Notes under the pieces: generated by a model | The model's input: only the letters and a program-made list of their open reading frames with translations | What the model was told of the DNA's origin: nothing | Database searches by the model: none | From: Streptococcus oralis | Lineage (GTDB): Bacteria; Bacillota; Bacilli; Lactobacillales; Streptococcaceae | Direction of reading: 5' to 3' | Assembly (NCBI GenBank): GCA_937930605.1 | Contig: CALHBZ010000132.1 | Span: forward strand, 1 to 7,853 | DNA: 7,853 nt | Made by a program: the position numbers and the translations under genes | Part shown: one piece after another, positions 1-6,173 of the stretch | How the letters are laid out: every line of letters starts with the position of its first letter | Numbering within the stretch: position 1 is the first letter of the stretch

Positions 1-1258
1 GTGCAAACTCATCGAAGATAAATTGAATGTGGAGAAGATTTTTTCTACTGTAGCCAGGTACTTTCCCTTGCAAGATATCATCAGCCTTATGTGTAAGAAC
101 CTCAAAACCAATCGCAAACAAGATTGAGGAAAGAAAATTAAAGGCGTTATTGGTTTCAGGAATAGCAATAAAAACAGCTGTCTTTTTCGTATTCCAGGTA
201 TCCATTTCCATGGTATCCTCACTAATCAAGTTTCGGACATCTTCGTGGTCGAAGATAGAATAACGAGAAGACAAAATCGCTACCACACTGTTTCTTGTCT
301 CGCCTCTGAAATTTTGGAATAATTTCCACTGTTTATAAGCATAGTTGTTAGGTTGATGTTCGTTCAGTTCTTCAAACATCTGCTCGACAGGGCTTGGTAC
401 ATCTGGATCCTCTCGATACATATTTCTTAATAGATCCGCAACGTGGCCTAGGTTTGGCATATATAACTGGACTCCAGTTTCAGGATCCTTAGAGTCAAAA
501 TAGAGATAACCAATCAATGCACGTTGCAGCATCAACTCTGCTTGAACCCAGAAGTCTTCTCCAGTATGCTCACTCTTCTTTGTTCCCTCAGTAATTGCTT
601 CAGAAATACGATCAATATCTAGCTCAGACTTCATGTAATGAAAAGGATTAAACCGATCTGAATTCTTGAGCCGAATCAAATCAAAGATTTTAACGGCATA
701 GCCAGTTTTCTCAAGCATCTTCCCAACTTCGTGTACCAGGTTTCCTTTAGGATCCGTCACAACAAAGTTTGAGTTCATCTGCATTAAATTTGGCAATACA
801 AAAGTAAAGGTTTTACCATCTCCTGGAAGACCAATGACAATCACATTTTTATTGAGCTGAACATTGTAGGCTAAGCGAAAGTTAAATAAGCCCATTTTAA
901 CTTGTTTTGAAAAAATCATATTCTTCTCAAAATCAACGTCTTCAAACCGTCTCATTTCCTTCAAAGTCGCAAAACGAGCACTACCTTGCTCTTCTCCCTG
1001 ACGATATAAATTCTTATCCATAGAAGCATAGACAAGCAGTGGGAGGCCGAATCCGATCAACCCTGCATATAAGGCTCCTGAATCAAAGAAAACACCAAAA
1101 GAGAAGCGTTCCCAGTGTTCTATCAACCAACGAAGCCGCAACATTCCCATGAAAGGCACTGCTGCAGTCGAAAGTTGGTAGTAATGGTAAAAGGACTGGA
1201 AAATAACAAATGAAAATAGCCCCACCACCAGGTAGGGCCATATAGGTTTTCTAATCAT
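1..1258 (-). CDS. virD4: VirD4/PcfC-type type IV coupling protein (T4CP), C-terminus cut off by window edge
   Basis: I translated this frame by hand: it is open from an ATG at 1258 to the left edge (419 residues visible, no stop), so the 3' part lies outside. The protein is a membrane-bound ATPase that would dock the relaxase-DNA substrate and feed it to the transfer channel. Two N-terminal hydrophobic segments are visible (about residues 8-27 and 61-79). Walker A is GLPGDGKT at 143-150, followed by the family-typical VVTDPKGNL at 166-174. A mostly helical region (about 205-355) follows, then the conserved-looking TRNSVVAILSSR and KKTAVFIAIPETN stretches. The window stops right at Walker B (IQFIFDEFA, 411-419). 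The start overlaps the stop of the upstream pcfB-like gene (ATGA, 1255-1258) and has an AAGGAG site 8 nt away, so the two are probably translationally coupled. Full-length family members are usually around 550-650 residues, so perhaps a third is missing. The family assignment is firm; the PcfC name rests on gene order. Confidence 0.95.
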   Translation of the reverse strand, partial: MIRKPIWPYLVVGLFSFVIFQSFYHYYQLSTAAVPFMGMLRLRWLIEHWERFSFGVFFDSGALYAGLIGFGLPLLVYASMDKNLYRQGEEQGSARFATLKEMRRFEDVDFEKNMIFSKQVKMGLFNFRLAYNVQLNKNVIVIGLPGDGKTFTFVLPNLMQMNSNFVVTDPKGNLVHEVGKMLEKTGYAVKIFDLIRLKNSDRFNPFHYMKSELDIDRISEAITEGTKKSEHTGEDFWVQAELMLQRALIGYLYFDSKDPETGVQLYMPNLGHVADLLRNMYREDPDVPSPVEQMFEELNEHQPNNYAYKQWKLFQNFRGETRNSVVAILSSRYSIFDHEDVRNLISEDTMEMDTWNTKKTAVFIAIPETNNAFNFLSSILFAIGFEVLTHKADDILQGKVPGYSRKNLLHIQFIFDEFA

Positions 1259-1773
1259 CGTGTCTTCTCCTTCCCAATCTCCTTCGTAACTACTGGCATC
1301 GTTCCTTTATAGACCTTATTTGTCTTATAGTAATTGATTTTATCTTCAGGAGTCATTTCATGTGGTTTCTTCAGCACCTTTTTCGCAAACTCTTCCAATT
1401 TTTCTGGGCTTTTCGTGATATCTGCCAACATCTCTTTGAGAGCCTTTTCTACCAAGGTGCGATTTTTTGTTTCAAAGAAGAGATAGTTTGTACCATCTTT
1501 TTGATGATAAGTAAAACCTACCTTATACTCCTCCAGGTAATGCTTCAACTTAGCCAAGTGAACTTCACTATTTAATAACTTCTCGACATCTTTTTTTGAT
1601 TTTGTGGCCATAAAGTCATTGAATAGCGTCTCCCCTTCAAAAGTTCGATTTGCCGCCTTATGTTGTTTCTTGTCATAATGGGCTTTTGCGAGGGCATACA
1701 GAGCTTGTATCGTCATCTCCAGAGTAACTTTTCCTTTTAAAGCCAGAGAATGACTGACTTTTTCTTGATCCAT
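1255..1773 (-). CDS. pcfB: PcfB-like (DUF3801) coupling-protein accessory factor
   Basis: This is a 172-residue soluble, lysine-rich protein with no membrane segment. An N-terminal helical part (about 5-40, TLEMTIQALYALAKAH) leads into an alpha/beta core at about 45-120. The pattern LKHYLEEYKVGFTYHQKDG then YLFFETKNRTLVEKALKEM resembles the DUF3801/PcfB family, in which a helix is followed by two strands and another helix. The last 50 residues are charged. In pCF10, PcfB is a cytoplasmic factor that works with the coupling protein PcfC and the relaxosome. That role is inferred here from the family and from the position directly before the coupling-protein gene, with which it shares an ATGA overlap. 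The start at 1773 has an excellent ribosome site, AAAGGAGG, six nt away; that site overlaps the TAA stop of the upstream gene. Assignment was made by recognition of the pattern, not by a profile search. Confidence 0.8.
   Translation of the reverse strand: MDQEKVSHSLALKGKVTLEMTIQALYALAKAHYDKKQHKAANRTFEGETLFNDFMATKSKKDVEKLLNSEVHLAKLKHYLEEYKVGFTYHQKDGTNYLFFETKNRTLVEKALKEMLADITKSPEKLEEFAKKVLKKPHEMTPEDKINYYKTNKVYKGTMPVVTKEIGKEKTR
1267..1272 (-). promoter_or_regulatory. Ribosome binding site of the virD4/pcfC-like gene within the end of pcfB
   Basis: AAGGAG on the minus strand, eight nt before the ATG at 1258, is located in the last codons of the pcfB-like gene (the GKEK residues). With the ATGA overlap at 1255-1258 it points to coupled synthesis of the adaptor and the coupling ATPase. 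Confidence 0.7.
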
Positions 1774-1779
1774 GTAAGA

Positions 1780-1787
1780 CCTCCTTT
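1780..1787 (-). promoter_or_regulatory. Strong ribosome binding site of the pcfB-like gene overlapping the upstream stop codon
   Basis: AAAGGAGG on the minus strand is the most complete match in the window and stands six nt from the ATG at 1773. Its first bases are the last bases of the TAA (1786-1788) ending the pcfA-position gene, so translating ribosomes run through the site as they finish that gene. Confidence 0.8.
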
Positions 1788-2625
1788 ATTTTGGATAATT
1801 GGATAGTTCTGGCTTAGCAATAACCTGGAATCCGTAAGGTGCTGAAGGTTCTTCCTTCACAGTAACTACCAAGCGTTTCTGACTTCTATTCTCACCGTCT
1901 TTCACGGCCACTACATAGGTTAGCTGATAAGTTGTTTCATCAACAATCAAGCTAGATTCCAAAATCACAGACTGCAGTTGACCTGCTTGTCTATCTATCG
2001 TTAATTGAGGAGCTACGAAATCAGTCATTTTCCCTTTATCAGAGTAAAGGGCTGGCAAAAAGTAACGTGAAAAGGCATCTAGTTCTCCTGTTTTTGACTG
2101 AATAGTTTTTAGATTTGAAAGTTCCTTGGACAAGGCCGAGAGTTGCTTTTCTTGATGGTAAACTAGCGTAAGGGATAAGCCAGCAAGTGTCAGACTTCCT
2201 ACTAGACCAAACAACACCAGAACTCTTCCTAAATACACCCAAAAAGAGCGTTTAGAAGAGGTTCGAGGTTTGGGAGTTTCATGTTTCAAGGAAGTGGCTT
2301 TAGCTTTCTCTTCAGGAGTCTTCTCTACATGTTTTGTTTCAGGCTGGCGCTTAAAGAAAGAGTTTTTTGCTTCTTTTGCTGGGGCCTCCTGGTGATTCAA
2401 CGTACCAGGCTTCAGGAAGAGGCTATCCACAATTCCCTCAAACGGCAAATAGACATCTTCTTGGTAGATCACTACATTCTTTTTATCCAGTTCCTCTACC
2501 AATAAAACGGCCTCTGCCCCCTCATGCTTAACCTTGGCATTTTCTCGCTCCAGGGCTTGATACACAAGGTCTCGATTCTTATACGTTGTGGTCGTGTTTT
2601 GTGTCAGATTGGTTAAACGGTACAT
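1786..2625 (-). CDS. Bitopic conjugation protein in the pcfA position, possible TcpC/VirB8-like extracytoplasmic domain
   Basis: This is a 279-residue protein with one clear membrane segment at about 132-155 (LGRVLVLFGLVGSLTLAGLS). Because lysines and arginines precede the segment, the N-terminus should be cytoplasmic and the C-terminus outside. Residues 1-75 look like a small folded alpha/beta domain, and 76-128 are a hydrophilic, proline- and lysine-rich linker. Outside, 157-180 is a short predicted helix (QEKQLSALSKELSNLKTIQ). Residues 183-275 have a helix-then-strands pattern (FSRYFLPALY, then YQLTYVVAVKDG, KRLVVTVKE, YGFQVIAKPEL) like the NTF2-like folds of TcpC and VirB8-family channel subunits. 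That fold is an inference. The start at 2625 has an AAAGGAG site 9 nt away and no other methionine exists before residue 200, so the 47-nt overlap with the upstream gene is real unless a non-ATG start is used. Gene order matches pcfA of pCF10. I cannot assign a precise function beyond a probable channel or scaffold component. Confidence 0.8.
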   Translation of the reverse strand: MYRLTNLTQNTTTTYKNRDLVYQALERENAKVKHEGAEAVLLVEELDKKNVVIYQEDVYLPFEGIVDSLFLKPGTLNHQEAPAKEAKNSFFKRQPETKHVEKTPEEKAKATSLKHETPKPRTSSKRSFWVYLGRVLVLFGLVGSLTLAGLSLTLVYHQEKQLSALSKELSNLKTIQSKTGELDAFSRYFLPALYSDKGKMTDFVAPQLTIDRQAGQLQSVILESSLIVDETTYQLTYVVAVKDGENRSQKRLVVTVKEEPSAPYGFQVIAKPELSNYPK

Positions 2626-2851
2626 GTTTTTCAGCTCCTTTCAATTTTCCTTCAGCAAGAGCTGTTTCAATATCAGCCCAGGTTAAATTATGTTCGGCCA
2701 AGTAGTTTGACCGTTCCTCATGTTTGGCCAGAATGATTTGAGTTTCTAGCTGCTGCAGTTTCTCTTCTTCCTTCTTGGCCTTGGCCATATAGTCAGCTAA
2801 GCGGTCTTCCGCTTTCTGTTTTTGTTTTTCCAAAGTTTCTAATTTTGTCAT
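2579..2851 (-). CDS. Small coiled-coil conjugation protein in the prgM position
   Basis: This is a 90-residue soluble, highly charged protein. Residues 3-47 form a long amphipathic helix of coiled-coil character rich in K, E and Q (KLETLEKQKQKAEDRLADY, KKEEEKLQQLETQI). A second short helix follows (LTWADIETALAEGKL, 56-70). The last 15 residues are hydrophilic and histidine-rich and are read from DNA that also encodes the start of the next gene. I do not recognise a family with confidence. Small coiled-coil proteins of this kind, including DUF3847-like ones, are common in Gram-positive integrative elements, and the position matches prgM of pCF10. Its start shares an ATGA overlap with the stop of the upstream gene. 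The nearest ribosome site, AAAGGA, is only 3 nt from the ATG, so re-initiation by ribosomes finishing the upstream gene is likely. It may be an adaptor or oligomerisation factor, but no function can be shown from the sequence. Confidence 0.75.
   Translation of the reverse strand: MTKLETLEKQKQKAEDRLADYMAKAKKEEEKLQQLETQIILAKHEERSNYLAEHNLTWADIETALAEGKLKGAEKHVPFNQSDTKHDHNV
2635..2641 (-). promoter_or_regulatory. Ribosome binding site inside the prgM-position gene that sets the pcfA-position start
   Basis: AAAGGAG on the minus strand lies nine nt before the ATG at 2625 and is itself coding for residues near position 71 of the small upstream protein. It supports the ATG at 2625 and therefore the 47-nt overlap of the two genes. 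Confidence 0.7.
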
Positions 2852-3492
2852 TGTTCCTTTTTCCCTTCTGTACTTTGTGTTTGGTTAGTGATTGGTTTGT
2901 TTAACGATGGAATACTCGCCTTTTCGCTGGTGTTCAAGCTGTCCACAATCAAAATGGGGTCAATATGATTTACCAGGTATTTCCCATCTTGCTTGCTGAA
3001 GCGAATCCGTATGGTTCTTGAAGATCCTACGTTTGTTTGGGCGTTAGTATAATCATACTTCTTCTGTAACTGTGTCTGAGTGTATCTCACTTGAGCTAGG
3101 GCAACATGGTTTTCTTGATCGATGTAGATGGTAGAAGACTTCATCTGTGTATCCACTACATAGCCCTTATAGGTTTGTACCGTTGGTTCTTCTTCAGAGT
3201 TCACTTCCTGATTGTAAGCAGCTTCTGTCATATAGGGCAAATAGCGATTTCTATTTTCTCCCAGATCCTGCTTATTGAAGTAAGCCGTCAAGAATTCCTT
3301 TACATATTCTTGCGTTAGTTCGCTTCCCTCTGCTTTGGTTTCTTGTTGCGTAGTTTCAGCTTCCTGTTTAGCTTTCTTTTGTGATGAGGTTGCTGCTCCA
3401 ATCCAGAATACGAATCCTAGAACTAGCACAACTCCTATAAGGATTCCTCCTACTTTCAGGAGTTTCAATTTCTCCATATCTATCATTTTCAT
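2848..3492 (-). CDS. PrgL/VirB8-like bitopic channel scaffold protein
   Basis: This is a 214-residue protein. A short basic N-terminus (MKMIDMEKLKLLK) precedes one hydrophobic segment at about 14-34 (VGGILIGVVLVLGFVFWIGA). A Gln/Glu/Lys-rich stalk (36-58) follows, then an extracytoplasmic domain at about 60-186. That domain starts with a helix (TQEYVKEFLTAYFNKQ) and continues as alternating strands (YKGYVVDTQMKS, STIYIDQENHVALAQVRYTQ, SSRTIRIRFSKQDGKYLVNHI). This is the NTF2-like pattern of VirB8-family proteins such as PrgL, TraM of pIP501 and the TcpC C-terminus. The tail from 187 is hydrophilic. There is no lipobox cysteine, so it is membrane-anchored and not a lipoprotein. VirB8-family proteins act as envelope-spanning scaffolds of the transfer channel; that role is inferred. 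The start at 3492 is preferred over the nearby Met3 and Met6 because GAAGG lies 6 nt upstream of it. It follows the hydrolase gene by 19 nt, the same order as prgK-prgL in pCF10. Confidence 0.82.
   Translation of the reverse strand: MKMIDMEKLKLLKVGGILIGVVLVLGFVFWIGAATSSQKKAKQEAETTQQETKAEGSELTQEYVKEFLTAYFNKQDLGENRNRYLPYMTEAAYNQEVNSEEEPTVQTYKGYVVDTQMKSSTIYIDQENHVALAQVRYTQTQLQKKYDYTNAQTNVGSSRTIRIRFSKQDGKYLVNHIDPILIVDSLNTSEKASIPSLNKPITNQTQSTEGKKEQ
2855..2860 (-). promoter_or_regulatory. Close-spaced ribosome binding site at the PrgL-like/PrgM-position junction
   Basis: AAAGGA on the minus strand is only three nt from the ATG at 2851, shorter than the usual spacing. The start codon overlaps the preceding TGA as ATGA (2848-2851). 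Together these suggest that the small gene is mainly translated by ribosomes terminating on the upstream gene. Confidence 0.55.
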
Positions 3493-3498
3493 GATTTA

Positions 3499-3503
3499 CC
3501 TTC
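3499..3503 (-). promoter_or_regulatory. Ribosome binding site of the PrgL-like gene
   Basis: The minus strand reads GAAGG followed by a six-nt spacer to the ATG at 3492. It sits in the 19-nt gap after the hydrolase stop. It favours Met1 over the alternative ATGs at codons 3 and 6. Confidence 0.6.
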
Positions 3504-3511
3504 TTTCTTTT

Positions 3512-6148
3512 TTAATTCGGTGTCGCAAATGTATAGTAGTCAGCTGGATAGAGAACACGAAAATGGACCTTATCCTGTACACCTTGGACATTACATTCCG
3601 AAACTAGGAATGAACCGTCTAGGTTCACAGCTTCCACAATCGCAACATGACCGTATCCACCTGGTGTCCCACCAAATCCACCTAGAATTGATACAACAGC
3701 CCCTCTCGTTGGTGACGTACTGTACTTCCATCCTTTTGCGACTAGGCTTGTTACCCAATCCTGACCATTTCCAAGGTAACCATAGGACCCTGATAAGTCT
3801 GTAATCGTTCCTAGTTCAACTAAACGATTATACGCATACCAAGTACATTGACCAACTGGGTAGCCGCTTCCTTGTTGTGTAGTCATAGAAGCTTGTGTAG
3901 GAGGGTGCTCCACTTTTGACTGATACTCGGCAGGGAAATTCCAGGAAGATGCTAACGCTCCACCTCCTCGAACTTGTTGAGTAAGAAAAGCGTGGATCTG
4001 CTTAGCATTATTCTGGCGCTCTAAGACCTTATCTCCAGAGTTTCCTTCCCAATTAACCAGGAAACGCTCTGTAAGCGTCTCTACATCCTCTGTACTAGTT
4101 AGAATTGAAGTTAGTCCTGTGATATAGTAAGGAGTATCCCCCTCCAACATAAAATCCAGTTGCAGTTCCAAATCATACCACTTCTTATTCTTAGATTTTG
4201 CATAGTTTAATAATAGAGTATGTCTCGTGGAGCCATCCGCTGTATCTGTCCACTGTCCCAATCCTAAACCTCGTCGAAGAATATTTGGGTATCTTCCGTT
4301 ATAAATCGCTGGTCCTCCTATAGCTAACCATGACTCATCATCCCATGAAGAAGAATCAGCCCCTACTGGTGGGCTAAGATAGTCTCCTTCAGCACGTTTA
4401 GGATTGATATTACTTTCAGTTGCAAAGTTCCCAAGCATGGCTGCCAAACCATTATCTGTCAGCCCTGGTACCTTTTGCTTCAAGTAATCTTTTATCGCTC
4501 GTGATTTTTGCCCCAAATCGCCATTAAGTGTGGTAATGACTGAGGTTGTCTGATTGTACGTGACAGATTGAAAGTAAAAGCCTGGATTAACTGATGTCCA
4601 CTTTTCTTTCTTATCCTTTGTCGCTTTTTCCTCCAATTTTTGATACTGAATGATCTGGTAACCATTTGCCGTTACCTTCCCAACCTCATCTCCAGCTTTG
4701 ACCTGATCACCGTCAGAAACACGGATATTTCCTACCTCTTCATAAGTAAAGATGGCTTTATCTGTTTTGATGGATACAGTCATATCATCTGTCACACTGA
4801 CTTGACCGTCAATAGGAGCTCTTAGAGCTTGTCCTGTTGAAGCTTTTAGTTGTGTTTTTTCATAAATTTCACTCTTAGAGGTATAACCAAATCTCTTCAG
4901 GATAACTAGAGGAGCTTGATAAGAAGGATCGTCTTCCTGGTAAAATGGATTAGCTAGTTCTTGATAAGAGGGGTATCGACCAACTTCTTTAGTCAACTCC
5001 TCTAGCTCTTTATACTCTTCTAACTCGCTATCACTCAACTTAGTCCACTTGAGATCTGACGAGGGGCCATATAAGTCAGCCATCTTCTTCAAATTGTGAG
5101 GGTCATCATTCAAATGATTCCAAAGATCATTCAAGGCATCAGAATAGTGATTAAAACCTAATGTCCCAGCCCATTCACCACCTGTTCCATCTTTCCAGGA
5201 ACTCTCTGGCTTCCAATCACTACCGTAGCGAAAGTTCATGAAAAAGAGCATATCATCGATGTTCGTCCAATAGTCAACCTTATCATTTGACTTCTCTCTA
5301 TCACGTTTACTGATTTGAAGCCAGGATTTGTTCAAGTCAAATTCATTTTGTTGGACTGGACCACTCCCTCCAAAAACAGACATAAATATCCCAAATACTG
5401 CAAAGATGATAAACATTAAGAAATAGGACTTGACAGCTAAAGGATTTGTTAAAATCGAACGTAGTATTTTTGACGAAAACTTTAAGACTTTTCCTGTACG
5501 TTTTGATGCCTTCCCAAACTTTGAACGTCCCAGTCGCTTTTTGGCATGTTTCATTTTTTTGCTGAGTTTTCCTTCCCAGGAGAACTCTTTTGGTGTTCGA
5601 GTATACCCTCGCCCTCTGATGAAATTATAGCTTTTATTGAGCTGTCCATAGCTGTGCTTGATTGAATACTTGGATAATTTTCCTACAGCATTTAACGCTC
5701 TTTTAGAGGTGTTTACCTGGTACTTAAATTGACGAATATTTTGCCTAGCCTGAACCCAGTCTCCAAGAATCTCATTATCTCTGACTGTCTTCTCAACGTC
5801 GTGTCTCGCTTTCATTCGGGCACTTTGTTTTGCACGTTTCTTCAGGCGGTTAGGAATATAACTATCATCTGCCTTTTTAGCTCGTTTATAGAGCGTTGTG
5901 GCAATTTGTTTTTCCAACTTTGCTCGATCACGTTGTTGCTTAAAGAAAAGACCTCTAGCTGTTGCTTGAGGTCCTTTGTGTAATTTATAATCTTTGTTCG
6001 CTAAGCGATAATTCTTCTTAGCTTCTTTAAATGCAACTCTTGAGTCTAAACGTGCTTCTTTAGGAGCTTTTTTATTATTGAGGTATGATCCTTCTTTGAT
6101 TCTCCTCTTGCGCTCCTGTTTTAATTGTTTAGGATCACTTTCAAACAA
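3512..6148 (-). CDS. prgK: PrgK-like multidomain peptidoglycan hydrolase (LytM-like, lysozyme/SLT, CHAP) of the T4SS
   Basis: This 878-residue, membrane-anchored cell-wall hydrolase would open peptidoglycan locally for the transfer channel. Residues 1-240 are a strikingly basic cytoplasmic tail. One membrane segment lies at about 241-260 (SYFLMFIIFAVFGIFMSVFG). Residues 261-436 are an acidic, aromatic-rich linker of unknown fold. Residues 437-505 look like a LytM/M23 barrel (ALRAPIDGQVSV, VSDGDQVKAGDEVGKVTANG) but lack the HxxxD and HxH zinc ligands, so this part should be inactive. Residues 543-725 are a phage-tail-lysozyme/SLT-like domain with probable catalytic Glu578 (GNFATESNINP) and GLGLGQWT. 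Residues 755-878 are a CHAP domain with Cys768 (GQCTWYAYNR), His834 (YGHVAIVE) and Glu851/Asn853 (SECNV). Length and domain order match PrgK of pCF10, which I recall as close to 870 residues and required for transfer. The start is TTG at 6148: it has a GAGGTGAT site nearby, an in-frame TGA lies just upstream, and the next Met is residue 112. Confidence 0.95.
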   Translation of the reverse strand: MFESDPKQLKQERKRRIKEGSYLNNKKAPKEARLDSRVAFKEAKKNYRLANKDYKLHKGPQATARGLFFKQQRDRAKLEKQIATTLYKRAKKADDSYIPNRLKKRAKQSARMKARHDVEKTVRDNEILGDWVQARQNIRQFKYQVNTSKRALNAVGKLSKYSIKHSYGQLNKSYNFIRGRGYTRTPKEFSWEGKLSKKMKHAKKRLGRSKFGKASKRTGKVLKFSSKILRSILTNPLAVKSYFLMFIIFAVFGIFMSVFGGSGPVQQNEFDLNKSWLQISKRDREKSNDKVDYWTNIDDMLFFMNFRYGSDWKPESSWKDGTGGEWAGTLGFNHYSDALNDLWNHLNDDPHNLKKMADLYGPSSDLKWTKLSDSELEEYKELEELTKEVGRYPSYQELANPFYQEDDPSYQAPLVILKRFGYTSKSEIYEKTQLKASTGQALRAPIDGQVSVTDDMTVSIKTDKAIFTYEEVGNIRVSDGDQVKAGDEVGKVTANGYQIIQYQKLEEKATKDKKEKWTSVNPGFYFQSVTYNQTTSVITTLNGDLGQKSRAIKDYLKQKVPGLTDNGLAAMLGNFATESNINPKRAEGDYLSPPVGADSSSWDDESWLAIGGPAIYNGRYPNILRRGLGLGQWTDTADGSTRHTLLLNYAKSKNKKWYDLELQLDFMLEGDTPYYITGLTSILTSTEDVETLTERFLVNWEGNSGDKVLERQNNAKQIHAFLTQQVRGGGALASSWNFPAEYQSKVEHPPTQASMTTQQGSGYPVGQCTWYAYNRLVELGTITDLSGSYGYLGNGQDWVTSLVAKGWKYSTSPTRGAVVSILGGFGGTPGGYGHVAIVEAVNLDGSFLVSECNVQGVQDKVHFRVLYPADYYTFATPN

Positions 6149-6153
6149 AAGAT

Positions 6154-6161
6154 ATCACCTC
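6154..6161 (-). promoter_or_regulatory. Ribosome binding site deciding the TTG start of the prgK-like gene
   Basis: On the minus strand this reads GAGGTGAT, an eight-base match to the anti-Shine-Dalgarno complement GGAGGTGAT. It is placed with GAGG nine nt before the TTG at 6148. The in-frame TGA at 6155-6157 lies within it, so no upstream in-frame start is possible, and the next ATG codon is 111 residues later. Confidence 0.8.
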
Positions 6162-6173
6162 TCTTTCTATTTT

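Noticed and set aside
1360..1575. Plus-strand open frame of 71 codons
   Set aside because: It is antisense to the well-supported pcfB-like gene, has no recognisable protein pattern, and is rich in Phe/Leu/Cys as expected from reading the complement of a Lys/Glu-rich gene.
2039..2242. Minus-strand open frame of 67 codons inside the pcfA-position gene
   Set aside because: It is an out-of-frame shadow over the membrane segment region of the real gene, with no independent ribosome site found.
2281..2505. Plus-strand open frame of 74 codons
   Set aside because: It lies opposite the pcfA-position gene; its hydrophobic, Phe-rich translation is an artefact of the lysine-rich linker on the other strand, and no ribosome site is evident.
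3385..3455. Lipoprotein signal in the PrgL-like protein
   Set aside because: The hydrophobic segment is not followed by a cysteine in a lipobox, so it was read as a plain membrane anchor.
3106..3804. Several overlapping plus-strand open frames of 70-94 codons
   Set aside because: They overlap each other and lie antisense to the PrgL-like gene and the CHAP-encoding end of the hydrolase gene, with no domain signature.
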